Origin: a bacterium
GTDB lineage: Bacteria > SZUA-79 > Acidulodesulfobacterales > Acidulodesulfobacteraceae
Assembly: GCA_021813595.1 (NCBI GenBank)
Contig: JAKAKF010000190.1
Span: 1 to 6,478 of the forward strand
Direction: 5' to 3'
Length of the DNA stretch: 6,478 nucleotides
Shown here in pieces: positions 1-6,177 of the stretch. The notes below the pieces were generated by a model. The model worked only from the letters and a program-made list of their open reading frames with translations. It did no database searches and was not told the origin of the DNA. A program made the translations under genes and the position numbers. Position 1 is the stretch's first letter; every line of letters begins with the position of its first letter.

Positions 1-610
1 CAAAATCTATCAGACCGTTCTGGTCATTTTTATTTATTTCTTTAACTAATTTTATACCGAGATATTCGCTTGAAACAAGTATGTCTTTTATGCCTCCCGC
101 ACCTCTTTTACCGGATAAATCGGAAATATCCTCTATCCCGTAATCGTCCCCTTTTACCAAAACGATATTCCTTGCGGAATATCCCCGCCTTTTTAGTTTC
201 ACGGCAAGTTTTCTTCCGGTATAATCCGCAATAATCAGCGACAAAAAAGAATAAACGGAAAAATACCCTATAAAAAGCCTTGAAATATAAGTAACTTTAA
301 ACATAAAAAGTACGGCGTAAATCAAGAATATAGATACAACCGTTATCTCAAAGAGCTTTATTATATCCGATTTAAAACTTTCCGCGTTCAGGTTCAAATA
401 CATCCTGAATAAAAAAAGCAGGAAATAAAAAATGATTGCTATCGGTATTAAAAGCCACAGGTAATAAAAAATAGAATATAGCTTATATCCTATAATAACG
501 GGGGTTACAAGATTGTATGTAATAAAAGCCAGGAAAAAACCGCCGCAGACGAAAATAACGGAAAATAAATAAAAATACTGCGCAAGGATTTTACTTCTTT
601 GAGATAACAT
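1..610 (-). CDS. Polyprenyl-phosphate sugar-1-phosphate transferase, N-terminal part (partial)
   Basis: Reading the minus strand from an ATG at 610-608 gives 203 codons with no stop up to the window edge, so the gene is cut at its 3' end. The N-terminus (MLSQRSKILAQYFYLF) and layout match the exopolysaccharide/undecaprenyl-phosphate sugar transferases that start glycan repeat-unit synthesis at the inner membrane. By eye there are four membrane segments (about residues 12-35, 46-68, 84-104 and 112-128). An ISR motif (109-111) precedes the fourth segment, and TGRK (131-134) follows it. The predicted cytosolic CoA-binding/Rossmann-like region then begins with RNIVLVKGDDYG (147-158), where the usual nucleotide-binding glycine pattern is altered. 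The catalytic sugar-transferase domain would lie beyond the edge and cannot be checked, so sugar specificity is unknown. An in-frame stop at 631-629 and no other start before the ATG support this start, but there is no clear Shine-Dalgarno sequence. The gene lies downstream of the ligase-like gene and repeat element A. The family call is by recognition of pattern, not a search. Confidence 0.78.
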   Translation of the reverse strand, partial: MLSQRSKILAQYFYLFSVIFVCGGFFLAFITYNLVTPVIIGYKLYSIFYYLWLLIPIAIIFYFLLFLFRMYLNLNAESFKSDIIKLFEITVVSIFLIYAVLFMFKVTYISRLFIGYFSVYSFLSLIIADYTGRKLAVKLKRRGYSARNIVLVKGDDYGIEDISDLSGKRGAGGIKDILVSSEYLGIKLVKEINKNDQNGLIDF

Positions 611-643
611 AATCGAAAGTAATTTTAATTATTATTTAAATAT

Positions 644-649
644 ATTATA
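644..649 (-). promoter_or_regulatory. Possible -10 box upstream of the sugar transferase
   Basis: The minus strand reads TATAAT here, 33 nt before the ATG at 610. The hexamer is a perfect match to a sigma-70 -10 box, but the region is so AT-rich that chance is likely. The sequence 17 nt further upstream, inside repeat element A (672-667, CGCGTA), does not resemble a -35 box. If this promoter is real, the repeat element would supply its upstream part. Confidence 0.2.
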
Positions 650-652
650 AAC

Positions 653-767
653 TCTGGATTCCCGCCTACGCGGGAATGACTTTGAGAGGATTTAACCTTT
701 CACCCAACGGGTGTCATTCCTGCGAAAGCAGGAATCCAGAATATAAAATCCTAAATCGGAATTAGGG
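653..767. repeat. Palindromic intergenic repeat element, copy A
   Basis: The element consists of two arms in inverted orientation (653-680 and 713-740) that match at 24 of 28 positions and flank a 32-nt spacer (681-712). Each arm is also a small hairpin. In the left arm, 658-665 pairs perfectly with 670-677 around loop CTAC. In the right arm, 716-723 pairs perfectly with 728-735 around loop GAAA. The spacer shares the core ATTTAAC-Y-TTTCA-Y-CCAAC with copy B. To the right of the arms, 741-767 is also clearly similar to the sequence at the same place in copy B (ATAAAAT, then TAA, then TCGG, then AG.G), so the element seems longer than its inverted repeat. It fills most of the gap between the ligase-like gene and the sugar transferase. 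It has no coding capacity. It resembles REP/BIME or MITE-like non-autonomous elements; no target-site duplication is evident. Confidence 0.85.
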
Positions 768-778
768 CTATACTAGCA

Positions 779-2158
779 TTAGCGATATTCCTGCTCCGCT
801 CCCGGCAGCAAACCTGCGGCGGCGGACATCGCCAGAAAAAAAAGCCATAAATTCGCCAGTTCGTCGTTGGACATGTTCGATACGCCGGCGAAAGAACCGT
901 AAAATATTATGCTCGCTCCTATGGTTATTGCGGCTATTTTGCGTAGAAATATATCGCGCGAACCCATAAAAAGTTTAAAAGGATTTTTTAAAGCCAGAAA
1001 AAAAAGCCACATGAGCGCCGCAAAGCCGAATATTCCGGTTTCGGCAAGCGTCTGCATATAGCCGTTTTCCGGCCAGTTATCGTATAAATCGTAAAATTTT
1101 TTACCCGTTTTAGGATTGTAATACCAAGGGAACCTGACTCCTTTATGCCCGTCGAAATACTTCGAAAACGCACCTACCCCCACGCCGGTTAACGGAAATC
1201 TTTTAAAAACCGCCCATGACGATTCTATTAAAGCGACATGGCTTTCGATATCGGCATGATTTTTTAGCTCAAGCCTGTATATTTTTGGATTAAACATAGA
1301 AAAAATCCTGTTTTTGAATGTTTTGGATGCCGAAAAAATTCCGATATTCAACACTAAAAGCAGAATGATTGCCGCAAAAAAAAGCTTCTTCGATTTCAAG
1401 TACATTAAAACAAAAATTGCCGGTATAATACCGAGCCAGGCCGACCTTGCCTTCGCAAACGCTATATCGAAAAATCCCAAAAGCAGAATAAACCCGAAAA
1501 AAACGCCGGATGCGGCTTTAGGTATTAACCCGACAAAAGATATCCCGCCTTTTTCGTCCCGTTTTTTAAAATCCAGCAGATAATAAGCCGTAATTACGAT
1601 TAAACCGTAAGAAACCTGCACCGGAAAACCTACCCAGTTGCCGATCGGCCCGGTAAGCCTGTTTTGGGAGTGAAGGGCATTTATAAAAATTCCCTGAAAA
1701 AATCCGTAAATTATCGCGGCGCATATAGAAAGAGTAAAAGTATAAACCATAAATTTTATTCTTTTTCTGGTGTTCAATAAACCCGCCGCCGCAAAAAAGA
1801 ATAAAATGAAATAAAATATCTCGCCGCCTTCGTTTAAACTGTCCTTGAGGCTGTATGTCCAGATAAACGAAAGCAGAACTATTGCGGCATATATAAAAAG
1901 AGGGGTATTAAATCCGGTTTTAGGAATGGAAATATCGCGTTCGGCAATTTTATATGCGATAAAAAATATAATAGCGGCTACCATTCCGAAAACGGCAAAA
2001 CCGTCTTTGATAGGTATAAAAAGCGCAAATAAAAATATTCCGAAAAGGCCGGCTTTTTCAAAAAACCCGCTTAATCCCGGTTTCCTGACGGCAAGCGCGA
2101 TTAAAACGGCGGCGGAGAATACTATAGCTATAATTTTAATTAACAGCAGAAGATTCAA
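779..2158 (-). CDS. O-antigen ligase / Wzy_C-type polysaccharide membrane protein
   Basis: This 459-residue, strongly hydrophobic protein has about 12 membrane segments by eye (roughly 3-23, 36-50, 54-70, 86-101, 114-128, 137-158, 176-195, 217-233, 239-254, 258-276, 373-390 and 405-447 as two). A large, probably periplasmic loop spans about 277-372. Features typical of the WaaL/Wzy_C superfamily, which joins or polymerises lipid-linked glycans on the outer face of the inner membrane, are ARSAW (237-241, conserved Arg 238), RFPLTGVGVGAF (320-331) and ENGYMQTLAETGIFG (364-378). In WaaL-type ligases the last motif usually begins with His-Asn; here Glu 364 stands at the His position. Whether it acts as ligase or polymerase cannot be told from sequence. 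The start is a TTG at 2158-2156, 14 nt after the glgA stop; an in-frame TAA lies three codons upstream. No ATG or GTG is seen near the N-terminus, and the ribosome-binding sequence is weak. The close spacing suggests cotranscription with glgA. Confidence 0.82.
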   Translation of the reverse strand: MNLLLLIKIIAIVFSAAVLIALAVRKPGLSGFFEKAGLFGIFLFALFIPIKDGFAVFGMVAAIIFFIAYKIAERDISIPKTGFNTPLFIYAAIVLLSFIWTYSLKDSLNEGGEIFYFILFFFAAAGLLNTRKRIKFMVYTFTLSICAAIIYGFFQGIFINALHSQNRLTGPIGNWVGFPVQVSYGLIVITAYYLLDFKKRDEKGGISFVGLIPKAASGVFFGFILLLGFFDIAFAKARSAWLGIIPAIFVLMYLKSKKLFFAAIILLLVLNIGIFSASKTFKNRIFSMFNPKIYRLELKNHADIESHVALIESSWAVFKRFPLTGVGVGAFSKYFDGHKGVRFPWYYNPKTGKKFYDLYDNWPENGYMQTLAETGIFGFAALMWLFFLALKNPFKLFMGSRDIFLRKIAAITIGASIIFYGSFAGVSNMSNDELANLWLFFLAMSAAAGLLPGAEQEYR

Positions 2159-2172
2159 TATAATTTACCATT

Positions 2173-3765
2173 CTATTTAATAATGTCGTAATACAGGCTT
2201 TCATAAACCTTCGCGGAATCTTCCCATCCGAAGTGTTTATTTGCAGAATTAATGACGAGACTGCCCCATTCGGAGCCGTCTCCCATATAGAGGTTATACA
2301 ATTCGTTCAGCGCCCATGCAATACCGTCCGGGTTTGTATGTTTAATAAGAATGCCGGACGGATTTTTTACGCCGGCGTCCATAATATCCGAAACCGTATC
2401 GTGAAGACCTCCGGTGTCTCCTGCCGCGATGACGCAGCCGTATCTCATAGCTATCATCTGGGACAACCCGCACGGTTCGAATTTGGAAGGCATTACGAAA
2501 ATATCCGCCGCCGCATATATTTTATGGGACAGCGCTTCGTCGTAACTGCCCGTCATGGCATAAACCTTATCGCCGTAAATTTTAGACAGATAATTAGCTT
2601 TTCCTTCTATATAATCCCTGCCGCTTCCGAGAATAACGGCCTGAAACGGAAAATCGCTCCAGTTAAAAAGCGCGTCTAAAAATTCGTTTATGCCTTTTTC
2701 TTCCGTTAATCTGCTTACTATGCCTATAAGAGGAAGAACCTTTTCGTTATCGCCGGTCTTCAGAGGCATGGAAATATCGGAGAAAAGAGCTTTTTTATTT
2801 TTAAGCTTAAAATCTTTCCATTGTCCGTAATCTTTCAGCTTATATATATCTTCCTTTAAATTCAAGTTACTGCTTATAAGCCGGTCTGTTTTAGGATTCC
2901 AGTAATCTAAATCGATTCCGTTAAGTATTCCCTTAAGCCTGCCTCCGTTTTTAAGGCTTTTCAATTCGCCGTCCAGCCCGAATCCGAATCCCGGAGAGGT
3001 AATTTCGCCGGCATACGTCGGACTTACGGTCGTAACGACGTCGGACAGCTTTATCCCGCCTTTTAAACTGTTAAAAGTTCCGAAATGTTCGTAAGCCGAG
3101 GAAGAATTATATTTGAAGTCTATGCCGATATCGTAAAAATCGTCTATGCCGTAAACGCCCTGATATCCGAGGTTATGGATAGTAAAAACTATGGCGGGCC
3201 TTAATCCTTTCGCATTTACATGCCTGCCTAGTTTAGCGTTCAATATGCCTTCCGTCCCGCCCTGCAGCCTTACTTTTTCGTCCCCGAAAGTCTGCCTTAC
3301 GACGGCCGGAACCAGCCCCCCCGACCAGTCGTGCGTATGGACTACCAGCGGAATGCCGAGAATTTTCATAGCATATACCGCCCCGTGCGCAAGCATGGCA
3401 TACCTCCACAGATTGTCCTTATAAGCGCAAATCCCTCCATGGGAACCGTAAACATCCTCTCTGTTAAAAAAATGATTCTGCTCTATAAGAACGACGGGTA
3501 TATCGCCCATTGCAAATCCGGTTTTAATTCCGAAGTCGAAAGGAATCTCGCCGAAATTTACCTTGCCGGGCGGATAAACTTCTCTGATATCTATTGAATT
3601 TTTTGGAATTATATTTTTGTAATAAGGAATAACGACTCTGACGTTCATGCCGGTTTTCAACAGCACTTTAGGGAGGCTTCCCATAACGTCGCCCAAGCCT
3701 CCCGCTTTGACTAACGGCGCCATTTCCGCCCCTACAAACCATATTTCGTTATTAAACTCGCTCAT
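2173..3765 (-). CDS. glgA: Glycogen synthase (GT5)
   Basis: The 530-residue protein is a retaining GT-B glucosyltransferase that extends alpha-1,4-glucan from ADP-glucose (the usual bacterial donor) in the cytoplasm. Visible signatures run in order. They are the N-terminal donor-binding loop KAGGLGDV (20-27), HTHDW (143-147), the TIHNLGYQG strand (195-203), LNGIDLDYWNP (281-291), SRLTEEKG (351-358, with Arg 352 and Lys 357 matching E. coli Arg 300 and Lys 305), and FEPCGLSQM (429-437, Glu 430 matching E. coli Glu 377). DTGGL (450-454) follows. It is about 50 residues longer than E. coli GlgA. The extra length lies mainly in an insertion before the IHNLGYQG motif (about 163-188) and in the linker between the two Rossmann lobes (about 305-340); neither touches a catalytic motif. 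The ATG at 3765-3763 has a purine-rich AGGA 3 nt upstream, slightly close. It follows repeat element B and leads a probable two-gene unit with the ligase-like gene. No glgB or glgC is in the window. Confidence 0.96.
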   Translation of the reverse strand: MSEFNNEIWFVGAEMAPLVKAGGLGDVMGSLPKVLLKTGMNVRVVIPYYKNIIPKNSIDIREVYPPGKVNFGEIPFDFGIKTGFAMGDIPVVLIEQNHFFNREDVYGSHGGICAYKDNLWRYAMLAHGAVYAMKILGIPLVVHTHDWSGGLVPAVVRQTFGDEKVRLQGGTEGILNAKLGRHVNAKGLRPAIVFTIHNLGYQGVYGIDDFYDIGIDFKYNSSSAYEHFGTFNSLKGGIKLSDVVTTVSPTYAGEITSPGFGFGLDGELKSLKNGGRLKGILNGIDLDYWNPKTDRLISSNLNLKEDIYKLKDYGQWKDFKLKNKKALFSDISMPLKTGDNEKVLPLIGIVSRLTEEKGINEFLDALFNWSDFPFQAVILGSGRDYIEGKANYLSKIYGDKVYAMTGSYDEALSHKIYAAADIFVMPSKFEPCGLSQMIAMRYGCVIAAGDTGGLHDTVSDIMDAGVKNPSGILIKHTNPDGIAWALNELYNLYMGDGSEWGSLVINSANKHFGWEDSAKVYESLYYDIIK

Positions 3766-3828
3766 TTTTCCTGCCCGTAAAATACAGTAATATATTTAAA
3801 AAAATATTAAAATTTGTATTTTTAAGTA

Positions 3829-4003
3829 ATTTCTGGATTCCTGCTTTCGCAGGAATGACAATATGCAAATTTAACTTTTCATCCAACAGATGTCATTTCT
3901 GCGAAAGTAGGAATGACAATATGCAAATTTAACTTTTCATCCAACAAATGTCATTCCTGCGAAAGCAGGAATCCAGAAATAAAATTTTAACTCGGTATCA
4001 GAG
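3829..4003. repeat. Palindromic intergenic repeat element, copy B, with perfect 31-bp arms
   Basis: The left arm (3829-3859) and right arm (3950-3980) are exact reverse complements over 31 bp. Between them are two spacers of 32 nt (3860-3891 and 3918-3949) separated by an extra middle arm (3892-3917), so this copy is an expanded version of the two-arm element at 653-767. Each arm folds as a hairpin around GAAA (or TTTC on the other strand). The tail at 3981-4003 resembles 743-767 of copy A and ends 11 nt before the stop codon of the GH57 gene, the same distance as in copy A. The element occupies most of the 249-nt gap between the GH57 gene and glgA. It has no coding capacity and no obvious target-site duplication. 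The hairpins are not followed by a T-run on the minus strand, so they are not canonical terminators. Confidence 0.9.
3851..3966. repeat. 58-bp direct tandem duplication inside repeat element B
   Basis: Two direct copies of a 58-nt unit lie at 3851-3908 and 3909-3966 and match at 55 of 58 positions. The unit is one spacer plus one arm. The differences are G/A at 3889/3947, T/C at 3898/3956 and T/C at 3908/3966. The third partial unit stops where the arm runs on into the terminal CCAG. The near-identity suggests recent duplication by slippage or recombination between arms. Confidence 0.93.
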
Positions 4004-4014
4004 TTTAAATACAT

Positions 4015-6177
4015 CTAAAACCGTTCCTTTCCGATATTTTCTATATCTATAATTATTATACTACTAAAATCTTCTCCCGGCGTTAAATTAAAACTGTATT
4101 TAAGTTCAGCCCCCTGAAAAATCCTCTCGTATCCGTTTTCGGAAAGAGAAACGGTAGTAAGCGGTTTAAAAAACAAATCGTATTTTTCAAGAAATTTTGT
4201 TTCTGTCCGTTCTTTTATGATTATTTTGGCGCCCCAGAAAGAATCGCTTAAATATACCGGATTGTCCGCTCCCGTTTCTATTTCTTTTTCTATGCGGCTA
4301 TTTACCCCTTTTATGTCCCCGCCGATATCGATATTTACCGCGGGGCCGGCCCCGCCGGGAAACGCAAACCTATAAATAACGTCCAGCCTTCCGGCCGTTC
4401 CAGACTTGGAATCCATAAAAAATTCAAGCGTCCTGCCCGCGGTTATATTTAAATTTACCATGATTTCACCACCGCCGCCGGTTTTTCCGGCGCATTTAAC
4501 GCCGCCTTCGGAGTTTTCTTTTAAGAAGCCTGCCGCTTTAAGTTCGATACTGCCTTTATCTATATATTCCTCTATAGATTCGTCTTCAAAATAAATATTT
4601 TCGCCGTTGAATAAAATTTCGAAAGCCGGAAGGATGCCTTTACGCGTTATTAAGTCCTCATCGCATAAATCCGAAGGATATTTTGCCTCTTTGTGTATCG
4701 TTTCGGGAGGATTGCCGCCCCCGTTTCCGCCGTTTTCGGAACCGCCGTATATTTCTCCGTCCTCCGTTTTTTTATTGCCGTTTTCCTTCAGTTTTAGAAT
4801 ATCGTATTCGTCATGAAGGCAAAATACGTCTCCAAGCGAATGCATTAAACCTTTTTCCATATAATCCAGCGCGATAAAAGAACCCGCGGAGGGCTTATAT
4901 ATTATGCACCAAAAATCGTTTGAAAAGAATATTTCGTTTTCCCCGTCGGAGTCGAAGTCGTAATATTCTTTTTCTATGCGTTCTTTAACGGCGTCTTTAT
5001 ACATCCGGTACGACGATAAAAGGGCGGTATGTATCCCCCTTCTCAGGTGCGGAAGATAAATTCCGCCGAACACGCCGTGCCAGTAAGCATCGTTAGCCTG
5101 CGATTTCATAAGTTCGTTTAAAGCGTCGCCAAGGTGTTTGCGGCAGTTTTCGGGGGGATAGTTTATTTTATTGCTTAAATGCATCATTCTTTTGTGATGC
5201 AGGTTTGCTTCGGGATACCTCGTCAAAAAATTATGCCAGATACCGCCGCTTAAAGGAGCGGACGGATATCGAGCCTTTATCTCTTCGTATGTATTCCGTT
5301 GGGGAATCGAAAGCGTCCACTCGCCCATCTCCCTGTAGCTTGACATAGGTAGATATACAGGAACTTTAGACTGCCGGCCGCCGGAGCCCTCTTTTAAAAT
5401 ATCGGAAGGAAGTTCAAATTTTATCTCCGAATAATTATTATTAGAATTTGCTTCCTTAACGAAATTATCCAACCATCCCTTATTTCCGTCTTTGCCGTAA
5501 ACCCATTCGTAAGTATCCGGCCATCCTCCCATTTTCTCGCCGTCGTCGAACATAACGGAAAGCCCGGAGCATCTGCCGTTTAAATATAATATTTCGTTCA
5601 AAGATTCGTCCGGTTCGGCAAAAGGTATCTTATACCTTAATCTTTCGTGTATAGGAAAAACATCGAGATACTGCCCGCCGTATTCGGTCCTGAAAATATT
5701 ATCTATTTCTTCGGGAGAAACGCCTGCTTGAAAAAATTGAAAATCGTCCAAAAAAGCATAGTTTAATCCGGCTTCTTTTAAGTCTTTTATAATATCGGGC
5801 TGCCATATTCTTTCGGTTATCCATGCTCCCGACGGATATTTGCCGAAAAGTCTTTTCAATGCAGCGTTAAGCATTTCAAGCTGTCTTAACCTGTCCCTGC
5901 AGGGAATGGACGCGAGTATCGGCTCGTAATAGCCTCCACCTAGAATCTCTATCGCGCCCTTTTCGACACCTTCCGAAATAATTTTAATTAATTCAGGGTC
6001 GTTCTTCTCCCACCATTCGAGAAGGATTCCCGAAGCATGAAGGCAGAATTTTACGTTAAGCGCAGAAAGAGTCCTTATAAGCGGACTGTAAGATTTCATA
6101 TGCACTTCTTTAAAAACAAAATCGAAATTGCCTACAGGCTGATGGCAGTGAAAACCTAAAATAAATTTAACCGTCAC
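4015..6177 (-). CDS. GH57 alpha-amylase / 4-alpha-glucanotransferase
   Basis: This 720-residue protein has the three-part layout of Thermococcus-type GH57 4-alpha-glucanotransferases and alpha-amylases: the catalytic (beta/alpha)7 domain (about 1-300), the AmyA/glucanotransferase central helical domain (about 305-400) and the C-terminal beta-sandwich domain (about 415-715). GH57 signatures are HCHQP (10-14), GGGYYEP (80-86), WITERIWQP (119-127, nucleophile Glu 122, matching T. litoralis Glu 123), AFLDDFQFF (141-149) and FDDGEKMGGWP (210-220; an Asp at 211-212 is the expected acid/base). WHNFLTRYPEAN (314-325) and NDAYWHGVFGG (362-372) follow. There is no signal peptide, so it should act in the cytoplasm, rearranging or shortening alpha-1,4-glucans such as glycogen; hydrolase versus transferase cannot be decided. 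A Gly/Asn-rich stretch (about 464-500) and a GGGG run (567-570) interrupt the C-terminal domain. The GTG start overlaps the previous gene's stop by 4 nt and is the only start, because an in-frame stop lies one codon further upstream. Confidence 0.94.
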   Translation of the reverse strand: MTVKFILGFHCHQPVGNFDFVFKEVHMKSYSPLIRTLSALNVKFCLHASGILLEWWEKNDPELIKIISEGVEKGAIEILGGGYYEPILASIPCRDRLRQLEMLNAALKRLFGKYPSGAWITERIWQPDIIKDLKEAGLNYAFLDDFQFFQAGVSPEEIDNIFRTEYGGQYLDVFPIHERLRYKIPFAEPDESLNEILYLNGRCSGLSVMFDDGEKMGGWPDTYEWVYGKDGNKGWLDNFVKEANSNNNYSEIKFELPSDILKEGSGGRQSKVPVYLPMSSYREMGEWTLSIPQRNTYEEIKARYPSAPLSGGIWHNFLTRYPEANLHHKRMMHLSNKINYPPENCRKHLGDALNELMKSQANDAYWHGVFGGIYLPHLRRGIHTALLSSYRMYKDAVKERIEKEYYDFDSDGENEIFFSNDFWCIIYKPSAGSFIALDYMEKGLMHSLGDVFCLHDEYDILKLKENGNKKTEDGEIYGGSENGGNGGGNPPETIHKEAKYPSDLCDEDLITRKGILPAFEILFNGENIYFEDESIEEYIDKGSIELKAAGFLKENSEGGVKCAGKTGGGGEIMVNLNITAGRTLEFFMDSKSGTAGRLDVIYRFAFPGGAGPAVNIDIGGDIKGVNSRIEKEIETGADNPVYLSDSFWGAKIIIKERTETKFLEKYDLFFKPLTTVSLSENGYERIFQGAELKYSFNLTPGEDFSSIIIIDIENIGKERF
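6174..6177 (-). promoter_or_regulatory. GTGA stop/start overlap coupling the two GH57 genes
   Basis: On the minus strand the upstream gene's TGA (6176-6174) shares bases with the GTG start (6177-6175) of the next GH57 gene. An AGGAG (6181-6177) runs directly into the start codon, too close to serve it. A G-run (AAGGGGG, 6192-6186) 8 nt upstream is the better-placed ribosome-binding sequence. This layout favours translational coupling: the ribosome that finishes the first gene would reinitiate on the second. Confidence 0.7.

Noticed and set aside
750..766. Weak stem (CCTAA/TTAGG) followed by ATTTTATATT on the minus strand as a rho-independent terminator; a similar stem AACTC/GAGTT near 3987-4005
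   Set aside because: Both stems are only 5 bp with 7-nt loops and the T-runs are broken. The two stems do not sit at homologous positions within the conserved tail, so a shared terminator structure is not supported.
988..1173. A second minus-strand frame of 61 codons inside the ligase-like gene
   Set aside because: It is an alternative frame within a well-supported gene, with no recognisable content.
1314..2180. Plus-strand open frames at 1314-1583 and 1845-2180
   Set aside because: They lie antisense within the ligase-like gene, whose hydrophobic protein and motifs are convincing. Their translations show no recognisable domain and arise from the codon bias of the real frame.
2233..3597. 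Plus-strand open frames at 2233-2679, 3191-3424 and 3331-3597
   Set aside because: They are antisense to glgA, which has all its catalytic motifs. No ribosome-binding or domain evidence supports these frames.
3773..3828. Promoter for glgA in the AT-rich stretch upstream
   Set aside because: A TATATT can be found, but no -35-like sequence is at a suitable distance. In such AT-rich DNA the hexamer alone is not evidence, although a promoter here is plausible.
3829..3980. CRISPR-like array, because hairpin repeats alternate with 32-nt spacers
   Set aside because: The spacers are nearly identical to each other and similar to the one in the other copy, and the outer arms are inverted. This is a duplicated palindromic element, not an array with unique spacers.
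4406..4877. Plus-strand open frames at 4406-4594, 4607-4816 and 4683-4877
   Set aside because: They are antisense to the GH57 gene. Their Pro/Ser-rich translations mirror the Gly/Glu/Asn-rich sense sequence.
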